A stretch of 64,000 nt of DNA, from contig NC_134767.1 of assembly GCF_050436995.1 (NCBI RefSeq), positions 9,486,001 through 9,550,000 of the forward strand, in the 5' to 3' direction. Both the position numbers and the translations under genes were made by a program. The stretch's first letter is position 1; the number at the start of each line of letters is the position of its first letter. Of the stretch, positions 23,901 through 34,584 are shown in pieces. The notes under the pieces were generated by a model. The model saw nothing but the letters and a program-made list of their open reading frames with translations. It was not told the origin of the DNA and did not search any database. This DNA is from Anticarsia gemmatalis (Eukaryota; Arthropoda; Insecta; Lepidoptera; Erebidae).

Positions 23901-26900
23901 CACAAGGATTTTTTCAATTCGAACTTGTAGTTCCCGAGAAAAGCGTGTCCAAAACAAACAAACAAGTAAACGAATAAGCAAGCAAACAAATTCTTCAGAT
24001 TTATATTATTAGTATGGATTTATTAGTGTTACTTTTGTGTACAACAGTATTTAGTAAACAGTGTCAGACACTCAGGTGATGATTCCACTCTGTTACGTGT
24101 GACACGACGGTGCACTTTTAATATCACGCTCGATTGCTCTGAGCCGGCTTTTGTTCTCACTGGGTTTGTTTACTGCAATACAATTTCAAACACCCCAGTT
24201 TGAAAAAGTGGGGGTTTTAGGTCACTAATTATAAAATATGAATGATTTTTCCTAAAAAAACGAGAAAAATTATGTTTTGCACACATTCAAAGTTTCATCG
24301 CGTAATTCAGTCGTTACGGGTATGATTTTTAAATAATAGTAACTTGTTTTGATAATGAGTTTTCAACTATATTGATACCTCAATAAACTTCATGACAGTC
24401 GGTACAGTAGTTTAGCTACGAAAGCGTAACAGACATACATATCATACATATACTTTCGCATTAGGATTGGGTTGGTGAAGAAAGATTGTATTTAATTAAT
24501 TCGAGCCTCTAATTATGACTCTTACTCTTAAAATGTTTAGTAAATATTTATGTAGTTCTCAAATAAAGTAAATCGTATAGTTCCCTCAACAATACTGCTA
24601 AAAGACTAACCCATCTCTTGCTATAATGCAGGACGTGTGTCCGTGCAGTTCGCAATATAGACGTGCCACTTATTCAATTGTCGTTATTTATCGCTCCACA
24701 CGAAGGATTGATACAGCGGCAAGATGACTGTTGTTTAACTCTATCTACACTCATACAGGTATTATTTAAAGTAACACTATATATTTTACTAAACGTGTTT
24801 GAAAGTGCAGGTTTCTAACGATAAGACAAAGTACTAAACTTAGTTTATACTTTGTTATAATAATTCAAGCTAAAAGAAGTGATTGTATTGTTATCCTAGA
24901 TAGCAAAGTTTCGGGATAAAAATTCGTAGCACACCAAACAAAGCTGGACAGCTATTTAAACGAGAAAGAATGTCAAATCTAGTAGCACTTTACTCTCGCG
25001 GTAGACGACCACGTATTGTATTCGAATAAAGTTGGTAGAGTTTGCATTTGATCGCAAGTAGGGCTGTGTCTAATATTTTCGGTAAAAGACGTGTTTTTAC
25101 AGTAATGTATTTTTTTATACAGTTTCGCACCACCATCCACGATGACAGTGACGGTATCATCAGAACGGCGCTCGGAGACGCTGGTGGCTCAGCGCTGGGG
25201 CTCCCCGCGGCAGGTCACCCTCAAGAGGTGTCCCGGAGCACCGCTGGGTGTCAGCATTGTTGGAGGAAAGGTAAACAAACATTGTCTTTGTGTCGTTCTT
25301 AAACGCGTTTGAGACCTTTTTTACGGCCATCAAGGATATATTGAAGAAATATACAAAGGTTACTATGAAAGTTAAGTTGAGAAAGACTACTGAGAATGAG
25401 CTCACTTTGCGTTTGATTTTAGAGCAGCTGTAAATGGAATGTACATTTATTACGACGTGATTAATCGTCAGTATAAATTCAAAACACGATTCAAATTATT
25501 AAAATTTTATCCATTTTCAAAATTGGATAATGACGTGGTTACAAGGAACATTTAAAGCATTCGCAAATTCGAAACATTTTGCAGTAAGAGAAGAGAAAAG
25601 CAGTCAAGAGATCAGATTTTTCTGAATGTGGATATTTCATGAAATGTATTTTTTTCTATCAGGTCGATATAATCTCCAATCGTGAAGGAGAAGATGGCGA
25701 AGAGAAGGCGATATTTGGAATCTTCATCAAAAATGTGGTACCAGACAGTCCTGCTGGCAACAGTGGACAGCTGCAAGTAAGTTCATTACGATTTATGATG
25801 TTTTGCCAACGTAGTGAGATATATTATGGAGTAAGAGAAAGTAGTCTTAACTAATAAAAACCTCTTTACAACTCTTTGACATCAACCATGAAAATTTAAA
25901 TCTTAATCATAATTGTAATCATAATCGTAATCATAGTTATAAACGTAATCAAAATCATTATCATCACCACAATCACCATCAAGTTCAAATAGTTACAGGC
26001 TGCGGCACAGCTGTATCTTTTTTCTTAATAGTTCAAGCCATTTTCGACATTCTATAACTTCGTTGTGGATCTAACTCCTCTGGACTTAAACCTAGAAGCC
26101 TTACATTTGTATTTCTACTTCAGACAGGAGACAGAATCTTGGAGGTTGATGGCGCGTGCGTGAGATCTGCACAGCACGAGAGAGCGGTGCAGCTCATCAA
26201 GGCAGCTGGAGACACAGTTACACTCACTGTTCAGAGTCTACTTGCATGGGTTTGTATTGATTACACTACACTTCTTGACAACTGATCAAGGACATAGTGT
26301 GAATTCGTTGAAACAATTTTAATAGCCTATGTGTTTCTTGCAAGGTAAAAAGGTGTAGGTGTGCTATTTTCAGCCTTTCACTAGCTCTTCAAAAATCTGT
26401 AACGCAACTGCCTTCCTCCTCTTCGTCCTCGCTATTGTGGAATGGCCACGGGTAGACATTTAAAGTTATTTAAAAAAGGAATTCTTTCAAAATACGCTAG
26501 GGGCGCTACTCTGTTTTAAAAAACTTTCTCGATGGTTGCTCTTTTGTGAAGATTGCCTATCTGTACAGCAATTTTGCGTTTGGCCTTATTAAGCTAAATT
26601 AAATAATTTGATTGTTAATTAATAATTATTTAATGATTACTTAAGCTCTCGACAATATTGGTTCATTGAGATGTTTCCATTCTCTGCCTGAATTGTCGAT
26701 ACGTTTGCGATAAACCAGCGTACTAAAATTCTAATAACACATTCACGAGGTTTTATGAGACAGCTTTACCGTTTATTCGTGGTTTATTGACAAATTTAAG
26801 ACCAATTCTCCCAAATACTGACGATTAATCCCAAAATTAACTGCATTTAGTAGACGGTACGGGACTAACCGAATACTTTAAGTAGAAAAACACTTTCTAA

Positions 26901-29512
26901 ACAAAACCAAAACTTCGGACACTAACTGAGATAAAAAAAGTTGTCACTAAATTGGCGCAGTGTTTAAAGTGGTCACCTCGCCGCAATAACCAAAGCGCCG
27001 CGTGTGGCGGGTTCGAATTTCACCCGGAACAAATATTTGTGTGATGAGCACGAGTATTTGTTCTGAGCCTGGATGTTAATTTATCTAGTACGTATTTAGA
27101 AGTATATCAATATGTTTATCAGTTGCCTGGTAACCATAGTACAAGCTTTGTTTAGTTTGGAATGAGAAGACCATGTGTGAGTTGTCCAATGATATTTTTA
27201 TCTGTAAGTTTAAATACTTTTGGACGTCCATAAATTATTAAAACAGTAATTACTCTCTTAAATTTCTCTGAACATCATAATAAACAGTTCCATTGTCTCT
27301 CAGAACACAGACTCTTCGGACGTGGAAGCGACATCACCTCCGGCGTCTCCCACACCCTCGGCGAGGAAGTCACCAGCTCCACCACCACCACAGAAGACTC
27401 CTCAGCATGAGATCAAGGTATTTTGACAATTTGATACTTCTGGTATAGAAAACATTTACGGGAACAGAAATACTAAAATGTACTCGCCTAACGTTTACAC
27501 TAGCCGTAGTTGCAGGCTCTCTGGTGGGTTCAAAATTATAAAAGACAATAAGCCGCCCGCGACTTCGTCCGCATGGAAACCCTATTCCTCGGGAACTCCT
27601 GGGTGAAAAGTAGCCTATGTGTTATTTTAACTCTTCAGCTACCTATATACTAAAATTCATCGAAATGGATTCAGTAGTATTTGCGTGAAAGAGTAACACA
27701 CTTTCATAAATACATACACGCTCACAAACTTTGGCATTTATAGTAGGATTAATTCCCCCAGGGGTCTTTGGTCACAGCTTTAGTGCCAGATCCAGAATAC
27801 GTTTGTTTGCAGCATATTTTTTTTAGATAGAGTTTTTCGAATAAAATAAGAAGAAGAAAATTATACAAATCCATCAACTTTTACAATGTCAACTTGAATA
27901 TTATATTCAGCAATATTTTTTATAATTCAAAGTCTTTCTTATGACTCCTTCTAACTATAACGGAGTCTATTCATCAAAATGCTATTCCACTTGCCAAATA
28001 CCAGCAAAAAGTGCGTTAAATCATTAGTTCCCTCGTAAAATATGTACATTCATAATTTGTTATTGATATAAATCATGGCGTTCAGTCAAACACCAGTCAA
28101 CACGTACAAATATATAAAATTAATGACTTCATGTCTTCCACACTTGTATATCAATCAGTTTGTGTTAGTCGTTGTGTATTTTTAGTATATAATCTTTTGT
28201 AGGTTTTTGTTCCTTTGTAGTGGATATATTATATTCTTCTACAAACATTCAGTCTGTTATATTCTGTTTCACTTCATTTGGAATTGTAAAATTATTTTAA
28301 AACCTGCTAATATAACCATTTGGTGGATTTGTGGGAGTGTTTTGAGAATTAAGATTTATTTGAGGGCAGTATCACAAACTTTTGCATCAAATATGTATAT
28401 TTTCTTTTTGACGATAAAATATTTATTGTAGAAGTATTTTACGCAAGTTTTGCAAGGCAACTAAATAACCGACTTATGGCACATAAGTGATGTCAATTAA
28501 CTTTTCAAAAAATATTATCACAGGGACGAATTCTTGCCTAGGTGCCAGCAACAGGCCAAAAAAGAGTCTACTTGCTTAGCCCACATAATATCTACCAGTA
28601 AGCCGTATCTTACCATCTCTTTCTCTCACCAGATAACAGTAACATCAGAAACAGACGTAGAAAAGGAAGCCGAGAGTGCGAGCGAGAAGCAAGACGAGAA
28701 AGAAACGCCGGCTGAACCCAAGCCGGTGTACTCCGACTCGGAGAGCAGTGATGAAGAAGATGAGAGGGAACTGCAGGGACGGACTTGTTCTGATAAAGGA
28801 GTTGAGGTAAGATATATAAGGCTATTGATAGATAAGAACTTGTTCTTCGACTACTACACACAATTTATTTTTTAAAACCGGTCGAATGCATGTTGCTCTT
28901 CATAAAGGTGTTTAAATTGCGTTTGTTGTATCATGAGAGCCCCACTTTTGTTTTAATGGCAGTAACAGAATTCATCTTATGTGAACAATTCGACTGTCTA
29001 GCTGCCACGGTACGGAACCCTAAAAGCGAACACATTTGTAATTTTTTAGAAGCAACCGGTTTGGTCTAACTGCCATGAATTTATTCACTTTATCCAACGT
29101 CGCAGAAGCTCAAATTTAATTACAATTAGAACTCCTTAATTGATGAATACCGTAATTTTTGACAATAATTGATTATTAAATACGTATTTCCAGAAAATTC
29201 ATAAATATAACTTTCGCTAACAAAGTAATTTTTTGTGACCCAAATTGTTCCATTTGACAATGAAAATAGCGTTACTGTATAATATAAATATAAAAAAAAT
29301 ATATAAATTAGTACTTCAATTAATAATAATAATTTTAACACGAAAAAAGCAGAAAAAACATCATAAATAATCAATTTTAAGATACTTATGACCATTTTAT
29401 GACTCCTCTATCTTACTTCAGATCGACCGTGCCTCAGCAGCCGCAGTGAAACGCACCAAAGAAGAGAAGGAAGCCGACCCAGAAGAAGAAGACGACTTCG
29501 GCTACACAACAA
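13449..29512 (+). CDS. inaD: inaD-like multi-PDZ scaffold, 5' part (7 exons)
   Basis: Exons 13449-14923, 25123-25270, 25663-25776, 26124-26249, 27304-27417, 28633-28806 and 29422-29512 join in phase to 747 open codons. Order: acidic linker, coiled coil and two CxxC pairs (residues 1-491), a PDZ with loop PLGV (about 520-617), a Pro-rich then acidic linker, then EIDRASA and EDDFGYT. From memory, the GIFIK-VVPDSPA core and the EIDRASA...DFGYT linker correspond to PDZ1 and the following linker of Drosophila InaD, and to the matching MUPP1 PDZ. InaD organises photoreceptor signalling (TRP, PLC-beta, eye-PKC) in rhabdomeres. PDZ2 onward is not in the window. The N-terminus is unclear: it may be spliced from Patj (8276 to 13449, phase 0), or start at ATG 13488 or ATG 25142. 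Confidence 0.7.
19755..19962 (+). repeat. R1 dispersed repeat, full-length copy
   Basis: Begins near CCAGTTGCGCTCACGTAAAT and ends TTGACCACTAACC; contains all three R1 blocks. Fuller than the copy at 1031. Confidence 0.75.
20508..20612. mobile_element. MITE fragment
   Basis: Retains CGAGTATCGAGAGTTTGACG and CCGCCAGGGGCGCTGATTGG of the TIR MITE core; the right arm is missing. Confidence 0.55.
20640..20755 (-). repeat. S2 SINE, 3' fragment
   Basis: Reverse copy of the S2 tail: CACACGGTCATCTTATTCCA, AGCAGAGCTTGTATTATGG, CAGATAACTGATAAACATAC. Confidence 0.65.
21214..21400 (+). mobile_element. Degenerate small Helitron-like fragment
   Basis: Carries GATATTATAAATGTGAAAGT and TTACGCTTTCACGTCTACAG, matching the 5' part of Helitron types B/C. 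No CTAG end. Confidence 0.45.
22028..22116 (+). repeat. tRNA-derived SINE head, interrupted by a Helitron
   Basis: GTGATAGCCGTGTGGTCTAA and CGCGGGTTCGAAACCAAG resemble box A and box B of the S3 SINE family. The element stops abruptly where the Helitron at 22117 begins. Confidence 0.5.
22117..22353 (+). mobile_element. Small non-autonomous Helitron, type A
   Basis: Starts TCTATACTAATATTATAAAG, has (GTTT)n near the 5' end and ends CGCAAGCGAAGTTGCGCGGG plus TCAGCTAG before T. The segment GCAAGCGAAGTTGC forms the short hairpin expected before a Helitron end. Flanks are A and T. No ORF. Confidence 0.85.
23006..23205 (+). repeat. Left copy of a 200-bp direct duplication
   Basis: Nearly identical to 24031-24176 (for example CAGACACTCAGGTGATGATT and ACACGACGGTGCACTTTTAA), then more diverged to GGGGTTTTAGGTCACT. 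The offset is 1,025 bp. Confidence 0.8.
23262..23579 (-). repeat. S3 SINE, near full length, with target-site duplication
   Basis: Reverse copy of the S3 family: ACTGTCCCACTGCAGGGCAA at its 3' end and GATTCGAACCTGCGACCACT (box B) near its 5' end. GTGATGTTATATA precedes it (23247-23259) and GTGATGTTATA follows it (23580-23590). Confidence 0.85.
23591..23864 (+). mobile_element. Small non-autonomous Helitron, type A
   Basis: Starts TCTATACTAATATTATAAAG and ends GCAAGCGAAGTTGCGCGGGT plus CAGCTAG; flanks A and T. It is longer than the copy at 22117 because of extra GTTT units and a retained ATTCTCTCTTATGTG. It lies inside the right target-site duplication of the S3 SINE. Confidence 0.87.
24031..24235 (+). 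repeat. Right copy of the 200-bp direct duplication
   Basis: Counterpart of 23006-23205; it has a short insertion (ATTTCAAACACCCCAG) near the end. Confidence 0.8.
25123..25270 (+). CDS. inaD: inaD-like exon: start of PDZ1
   Basis: Enters at phase 2 (AG+T gives Ser) after TTATACAG and leaves at phase 0 before GTAAAC. It codes a Ser-rich lead, QRWGSPRQVTLKRCPG and the loop APLGVSIVGGK. An in-frame ATG at 25142 could start a short InaD form close to the Drosophila N-terminus. Confidence 0.82.
25663..25776 (+). CDS. inaD: inaD-like exon: core of PDZ1
   Basis: 38 codons, phase 0 to 0, between TCTATCAG and GTAAGT. A charged beta2-beta3 insert (SNREGEDGEEKA) is followed by IFGIFIKNVVPDSPAGNSGQ, closely like PDZ1 of InaD and the matching MUPP1 PDZ. 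Confidence 0.87.
25900..25985. repeat. Degenerate AATCAT-type tandem repeat
   Basis: Imperfect repeats of about 6 and 12 bp (variants of AATCATAATCGT) in the inaD-like intron after the PDZ1 core exon. Confidence 0.75.
26124..26249 (+). CDS. inaD: inaD-like exon: end of PDZ1
   Basis: 42 codons, phase 0 to 0, between CTACTTCAG and GTTTGT. It codes TGDRILEVDGACVRSAQHER, the alpha2 helix (AVQLIKAAGD) and the last strand (TVTLTVQSL). Confidence 0.87.
26951..27200 (+). repeat. S2 tRNA-derived SINE
   Basis: The head TTGGCGCAGTGTTTAAAGTG (box A) and GTGGCGGGTTCGAATTTCAC (box B) is followed by the S2 body (GTATTTGTTCTGAGCCTGG, ACCATAGTACAAGCTTTG) and the end GTGAGTTGTCCAATGATATT. Same family as 39424-39680 and 45553-45772. 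Confidence 0.82.
27304..27417 (+). CDS. inaD: inaD-like exon: Pro-rich linker
   Basis: 38 codons, phase 0 to 0, between GTCTCTCAG and GTATTT. It codes a Ser/Pro/Ala linker with PPASPTPSARKSPAPPPP, possible SH3 or proline-directed kinase sites (inference). Confidence 0.78.
27548..27752 (-). mobile_element. Small Helitron-like element, type B
   Basis: Reverse copy: CGCCCGCGACTTCGTCCGCA at the 3' side, TATTTGCGTGAAAGAGTAAC inside, TTTATAGTAGGATT at the 5' side. The CTAG terminus is not preserved. It lies after the Pro-rich inaD-like exon. Confidence 0.65.
28633..28806 (+). CDS. inaD: inaD-like exon: acidic linker
   Basis: 58 codons, phase 0 to 0, between CTCTCACCAG and GTAAGA. Almost entirely Glu/Asp/Ser/Lys, with the acidic cluster SDSESSDEEDERE (typical of casein kinase 2 sites), ending GRTCSDKGVE. 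Confidence 0.78.
29422..29512 (+). CDS. inaD: inaD-like exon: conserved EIDRASA-DFGYT linker
   Basis: Phase 0 in, phase 1 out (a lone A), between TTACTTCAG and GTGAGT. It codes IDRASAAAVKRTKEEKEA, an acidic run and DDFGYTT. Drosophila InaD has the same EIDRASA...EDEFGYT order between PDZ1 and PDZ2. The next exon should open with the residues before PDZ2; I do not find it. Confidence 0.8.
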
Positions 29513-30319
29513 GTGAGTGGAAAGATACATTATTTACTATGTTCAACTTCTCTATATACTTAGTACATGTGTACTTTTATGCGTGTTTAATAGAACATAA
29601 CCCTTAGGAAATTATTTGAGCGTGTCTGTCTCTGCTGAAAAATTGTGACCATTTTGTTGTCGCAAGAAAAAATATAAATATTGCTAGAATTTAAAAGGAC
29701 TCATAAAGAAATGTACCCAAAAAATTGTGGCTTTAATCTTCTGGATGACAAGAATACCTGTATCATTTATTATAAAATTTTTCTTAATGTGAAGAAATTT
29801 TTATTATTTTTTTGATTTTAAGCAAAGGGATGTAAATGTATGGGTTTCTGTGTTAGTCTGGGATCATGGGTAAAGTTTTCTTCGAGTTATGGGGTCTATA
29901 ACGTCAAACATGTTCGTTGACTCATTAATTCGTTTGGTAACGAGTATGTGAAACACTGGTATTGCAAACATACTATATTTATTAAGCACCTAATATATTC
30001 TTTTTCTTTATTTATTATTTTATTTTCGGAATACACAACATACGTACGGTATCACAATTTACGTAACCCTTATGCGGTATATTGATATCTTAAAATATTA
30101 GTCATCGCAGAAACATTTTCATTTTCATGAAAGGTAAATGAGTTTCAATTTAGTCCATCGAAATTTGATGGAAAAATTTCCAATTTCACCTAAAGCTAAA
30201 GTGATTAGTGAGCTAAATTGAAATTGTGTGTTCGAAACAATACACGTATTACCTACTTTTCTCTTTTGGTAGTATATTAAGGCTCACGGAAATACTTACA
30301 AAAGTATCCACATTTAATT

Positions 30320-30470
30320 GACTGCCTCCGTGGCACAGTCGCCACGCTGCTATTGCGTCGGAAGGTCGTGGGTTGATACCCACACGAAATTTGTGTCCGT
30401 TGCTTGTATGTTGGTATATATAAGTTTCCGCGACACAAGAGCACTTCTTAGTGCGGGAGTTGTCTAAAAA
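30320..30470 (+). repeat. S1 SINE
   Basis: Head TGACTGCCTCCGTGGCACAG and AAGGTCGTGGGTTGATACCC, body TTTGTGTCCGTTGCTTGTAT and CCGCGACACAAGAGCA. Shortened in the middle. Confidence 0.7.
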
Positions 30471-30962
30471 AAAGATCCTGGTAGTTATATGCTAGCATAT
30501 TACAACGATTTTAAATACTTTTATACTAGCAATTTTTACACCGAAAGTGGTTAAAAAGGGCGGCCTGGGTTCCCTTAACACACGTCAAATTCGCTAGAGG
30601 TGGGACTACCCTCATCACGTATTACCTAAGACCATGATTTAGATGCGAATTCGTAAGGCGAATTTTACAATACGTCATACGCGTATGCCAATGACGCTTA
30701 GATGCAAAACTAAGCAGTATTTCAATATTCGTCTATAGAAGTTAGTACATGATTAATCACGATATTCATAGTGCAGTCGAAACAGGAAGCAGGTGATCTA
30801 TTCATAGTGTGCCAGCTGATCGTAAACCGCGGGGTGTTGAATAAACCGCTTGTTATTACGTAAATAATGGTTATGTGAACAAGTGTGTGTTAGGGAATTT
30901 TGTATGGAAGGCTGAGAACAAGTTCATTGTGTGACTTTTTGTAGTGATTTCTTGACATTATG

Positions 30963-31050
30963 GCGGCCTCCATGGTGTAGTGGTTAAGGTGGTCGCCACG
31001 CCACTACCAGTGTGTCGTAAGGTCGTGGGTTTGACTGGGTTTTCATATGA
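30963..31050 (+). repeat. S1 SINE, tRNA-like head only
   Basis: GCCTCCATGGTGTAGTGGTT and GTCGTAAGGTCGTGGGTTTG keep both promoter boxes; the body is missing. Confidence 0.65.
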
Positions 31051-31894
31051 AGTTACAGGTGGAGGCTATATATTTATAAAACCTTCGTTATTTAATATGA
31101 TATGTGTTTTATAAAGTCAACAGTCACTGGTTGCTTTTTAGAGTTCCGTACTCTAAGGTTAAAAACGGAACCCTATTTGCTAAGCCTCCGCTGTCTGTCT
31201 GTTTCAAGGTTGTATCTCATAAACCCTAATAGCAAGAAAGCTGAAATTTTCACAAATGATGTATTTACGTTGTCGCTATCACACCAATACTAAAATATAA
31301 AAAAAATATAGGGTCCCATGCAATTGACGTGTCTTTTCGTATTCTTTTGGTACGCAACCCTTTGAGATCGAGTCCGTCTCGCACTTGGCTGGTTTTAAAC
31401 CATTGTTTTTAGTTTTCCAAACACAATACATACAGATTTTTTAAAATTAATAATAACCAACCTATATTTTTCGCTTTTTTATAACCTACATTTATATTAT
31501 TTTTAATCGCAGTAGTTTGTAGATTAATTAATTTAATTTTAACATTATAATGTATCTTTTCACCTGCTTGTAACACATAATTATTTAAGCACCTAATATT
31601 ATGCTTTTTTACTGTAAATAGAATTTAGTGCTATAAAAAATATATTTTTTACAATTATTTGATTTTCATTGCATTTATTAGTGCCTTTCCTTATTTTTTA
31701 TGTGCTACTAGCTTTTGCCCGCTGCTTCATTCAAGTAAATGCCTGCCTGATGAGAAACTGTGAAAAAGTAGTTATGAAAATCTCTTTTCTCCATGAATTT
31801 TGGAAAATCTTTTTAGTTCTCCTGATTGCTCTCGTGCACTCTCTAAAGCCTAACGCAAACTAGCGGAGGAACGGAAAATAAATTAATATAATAT

Positions 31895-31985
31895 TATTTG
31901 TTCGATCTTTGTGTCCGTTGTTTATATGTTTGTAAAAGTCCCCGCGACACAAGAGCAATTCTTAATGAGGGAGTTGTCTTTTTTA
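31895..31985 (+). repeat. S1 SINE, 3' half
   Basis: TTTGTGTCCGTTGTTTATAT, CCCCGCGACACAAGAGCAAT, then GAGGGAGTTGTC. Confidence 0.65.
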
Positions 31986-32710
31986 GGATAATTTGGATAT
32001 ACCATTAGAGACGTCGCAATAACTATAGATAAAAGCTCCTGGCGTCTATCAATTAGAACGCGATGCAGATAACGTTATCAGATAGTGAGTCGTGCCAATA
32101 ATCGATATTGTAGTGGAAACTTTTAGTTATTGCTATATAGTATATATAGTATAGCAACGAATTTTGTAGCTATATTGCATATTGTTATGTAGCAAGCATT
32201 TGCTTTGACGGCCTGTCCTTTGATGGGTGCGCAGATTGTAATAGATTCTTCACATATATTAGATTTTAAATCTAAATATATACAACTCAAAGGTGACTGA
32301 CATACTGATCTATCTACGCACAGCGCAAACCACTGGACGGATAAGGCTGAAATGGTATGCAGGTAGATGTTATGACGTAGGCATCCGCTATGAAAGTATT
32401 TTGATAAATTCTACCCCCAAGGGAATAAAATTAAATATGTCGCAAACTACGCAGACGAAGTCGCGGCAAAAAACTAGTTCGCAATAAACCGAGATAAATT
32501 TGATGAAGTTCTCACTTCCGTAGCTTTTAACATTATTAGTAATTCTATGTGATTGTGGGTGTGTGATACATCTCTGCCTGTTTTCCTGGAACAGCAAGCG
32601 CGATGCTCTCATTAAAGTTTCGTGAATTTATTTCCATTAAACCATTAAACGTGTTCATGGAATTTCATATTAAATGAATTAAGAGTAGTAATGTAACGTC
32701 TGTTTTAGAT

Positions 32711-32805
32711 CGTAGCTCGATTCTCTACACTACTCTACAGTCGATACTGTCAATTACTGAAAGTTTGACAGTTAAAATGTACTGTCAAAATAGTTCGACT
32801 GTCTT
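32711..32805. mobile_element. MITE fragment, left half
   Basis: AGCTCGATTCTCTACACTAC and a core with TACTGTCAAAATAGTTCG match the TIR MITE; the right half is replaced by R2. Confidence 0.5.
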
Positions 32806-32814
32806 CGGCATGTT

Positions 32815-33010
32815 AAATTGTGGGTCCCGGTTGTCTTTTTACCAAAGATCTTTGACAGTCGTTAACAGTAGTCAGAAGCTTGAAAGTCTGACAACCAGTC
32901 TCATCGAGGGGTTTCGTGATATAAACGCATGTAACTGTGTTGTGGAGGCCCGATAGACAGTCTCTCCATGTAAAATACTGGTATTCAGCTGCATCCGGTG
33001 AGACTGGAAG
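32815..33010 (+). repeat. R2 dispersed repeat, copy 2
   Basis: Counterpart of 4700-4890: TTGTGGGTCCCGGTTGTC, AAGATCTTTGACAGTCGTTA, CTCCATGTAAAATACTGG. It directly follows a broken MITE. Confidence 0.6.
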
Positions 33011-34057
33011 CCGTATAAATAATAGTTAAAGGCGATATTAGGCAATAATAGGTAAAGGCTAGGCTAATTGACACAAAAATGTACATCAATCTGAAAAACA
33101 GACTGCATCAAACATCCTTACCTTTCATCTATAATTGAGTTACAATTAGTTCGAAGTAAACACACCTGTATACTGCATCTCTTTCTATTCCCTTCAAAAA
33201 CTCGGACCTCTCACTCGACATATGGCGCAAATGTTCCATACAATTCACACCTGTTAGCTTATTGTTTATTGAAAATGGCCTTCGCGCGTCAAAAATAGAC
33301 TCACACACATATACAACTGTGTATGAACACATGTGAGTGTGTGTGTGTGCTTCGATTACATTGAATATGAAAGTTTCATGTTTTCGATGTTTCGGGTTAA
33401 TTCGGAATGTTTCAGGTTATTAATAAGCTGCTTTATTTAGGTAGGGTTTGTTTTTAACGATTGTTTTGTATACAATAGTAATTTTTCGCGCGGCTCCACT
33501 AATCATCGAAGTTTTGTACCTTATTTCAGCTTCTATAAGGGATGATTTTTGCAAATAAGATGCCAATGTGTGATACTAAGAACTTCCTCATACGCAAATT
33601 AATTCGGCTATATCTATAGGGTTTCATGACTAAAATTTTGCATGTTTGTAGTTTAAACCCTGGGATCAAACATAAAAGATTCTTTTTAATAATCTTAGAC
33701 GAGATCTAAAAGGAAATAAAAGTTTTTACAAAAGCGTAGGTCAGTTAGTAATGTACTAATCCGCGGTTAAATTGTCGTTTTTATTAAAAAAATGGAGCTT
33801 CATCTAGCTTTTGAAGCAAACATAGTTCAAACATAATCCCACAGTAACAGTAACTAAAATAACTACATCACAAACCTTTTATTCAAATAAAACTCTGAAG
33901 TATTTCCATGAATATTTTACAAAACTTTATATAAAAGCTTTCCCCAGTTTATATAGGCCGACAACTTTATAAAAAGCCTTGTATGCAAGGTTCGCAGCTT
34001 TTGGTAGCATACAAAAAGCTGCATAATATTTTTCTCTTCTTTAAAAAAAACCCCACC

Positions 34058-34247
34058 CTAGCACTTGCTCTTGTGTCGCGGAGGCTTTTACAAACATATT
34101 ACACAAAGAACAGAACCAAAGTACAATCAAACGCGGAACAACTAAATTTGTGGATCGCATAAGTATTTGTTTCGTCTGGGAATCGAACCCACGACCGAAG
34201 CCATGGTAGTGGCGTAGCAACCACCTGATCCACTGACGGTGGCCTGA
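34058..34247 (-). repeat. S1 SINE, near full length
   Basis: Reverse copy: CTTGCTCTTGTGTCGCGGAG at the 3' side, GGGAATCGAACCCACGACCG (box B) and TAGTGGCGTAGCAACCACC near the head. Confidence 0.75.
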
Positions 34248-34584
34248 CTGATATATATTATCTGTTTTATTTTGGAAATACAGAGCTATATTATTTTTCA
34301 ATCTAGATTAATCTTGCATGTGAAGGCTCTCTACTAAGTTGTCGGTCTATAGTATTCGCTATTTCATTTTTCAACGCTGAAAGTTCCATTTATATCATGT
34401 TTGTTTGTCTGTCTGTTTGTAAACGGATTCATCACGATATCTAGTGGAAAGTTTTGAATCGTTGTCAAAGATTGACAATAGATTGATCTAGTTTCATAAG
34501 CTGGGTTTTCGTTTTTATGTTTAGTTATAGATGAACTGGAAATCTAGGGCAAATATTTAGACCTTATTTTACGTTATTATAGAT

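Larger units (their letters stand above)
14924..25122 (+). other. 10.2-kb inaD-like intron
   Basis: Mostly AT-rich unique sequence. Repeats inside: R1 (19755-19962), S2 SINE fragment (20640-20755), MITE fragment (20508-20612), a small Helitron-like fragment (21214-21400), Helitrons (22117-22353, 23591-23864), an S3 SINE (23262-23579) and a 200-bp direct duplication (23006-23205 and 24031-24235). A tandem TTCGGCTT-like stretch lies at 18785-18835. No exon was found. Confidence 0.6.
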
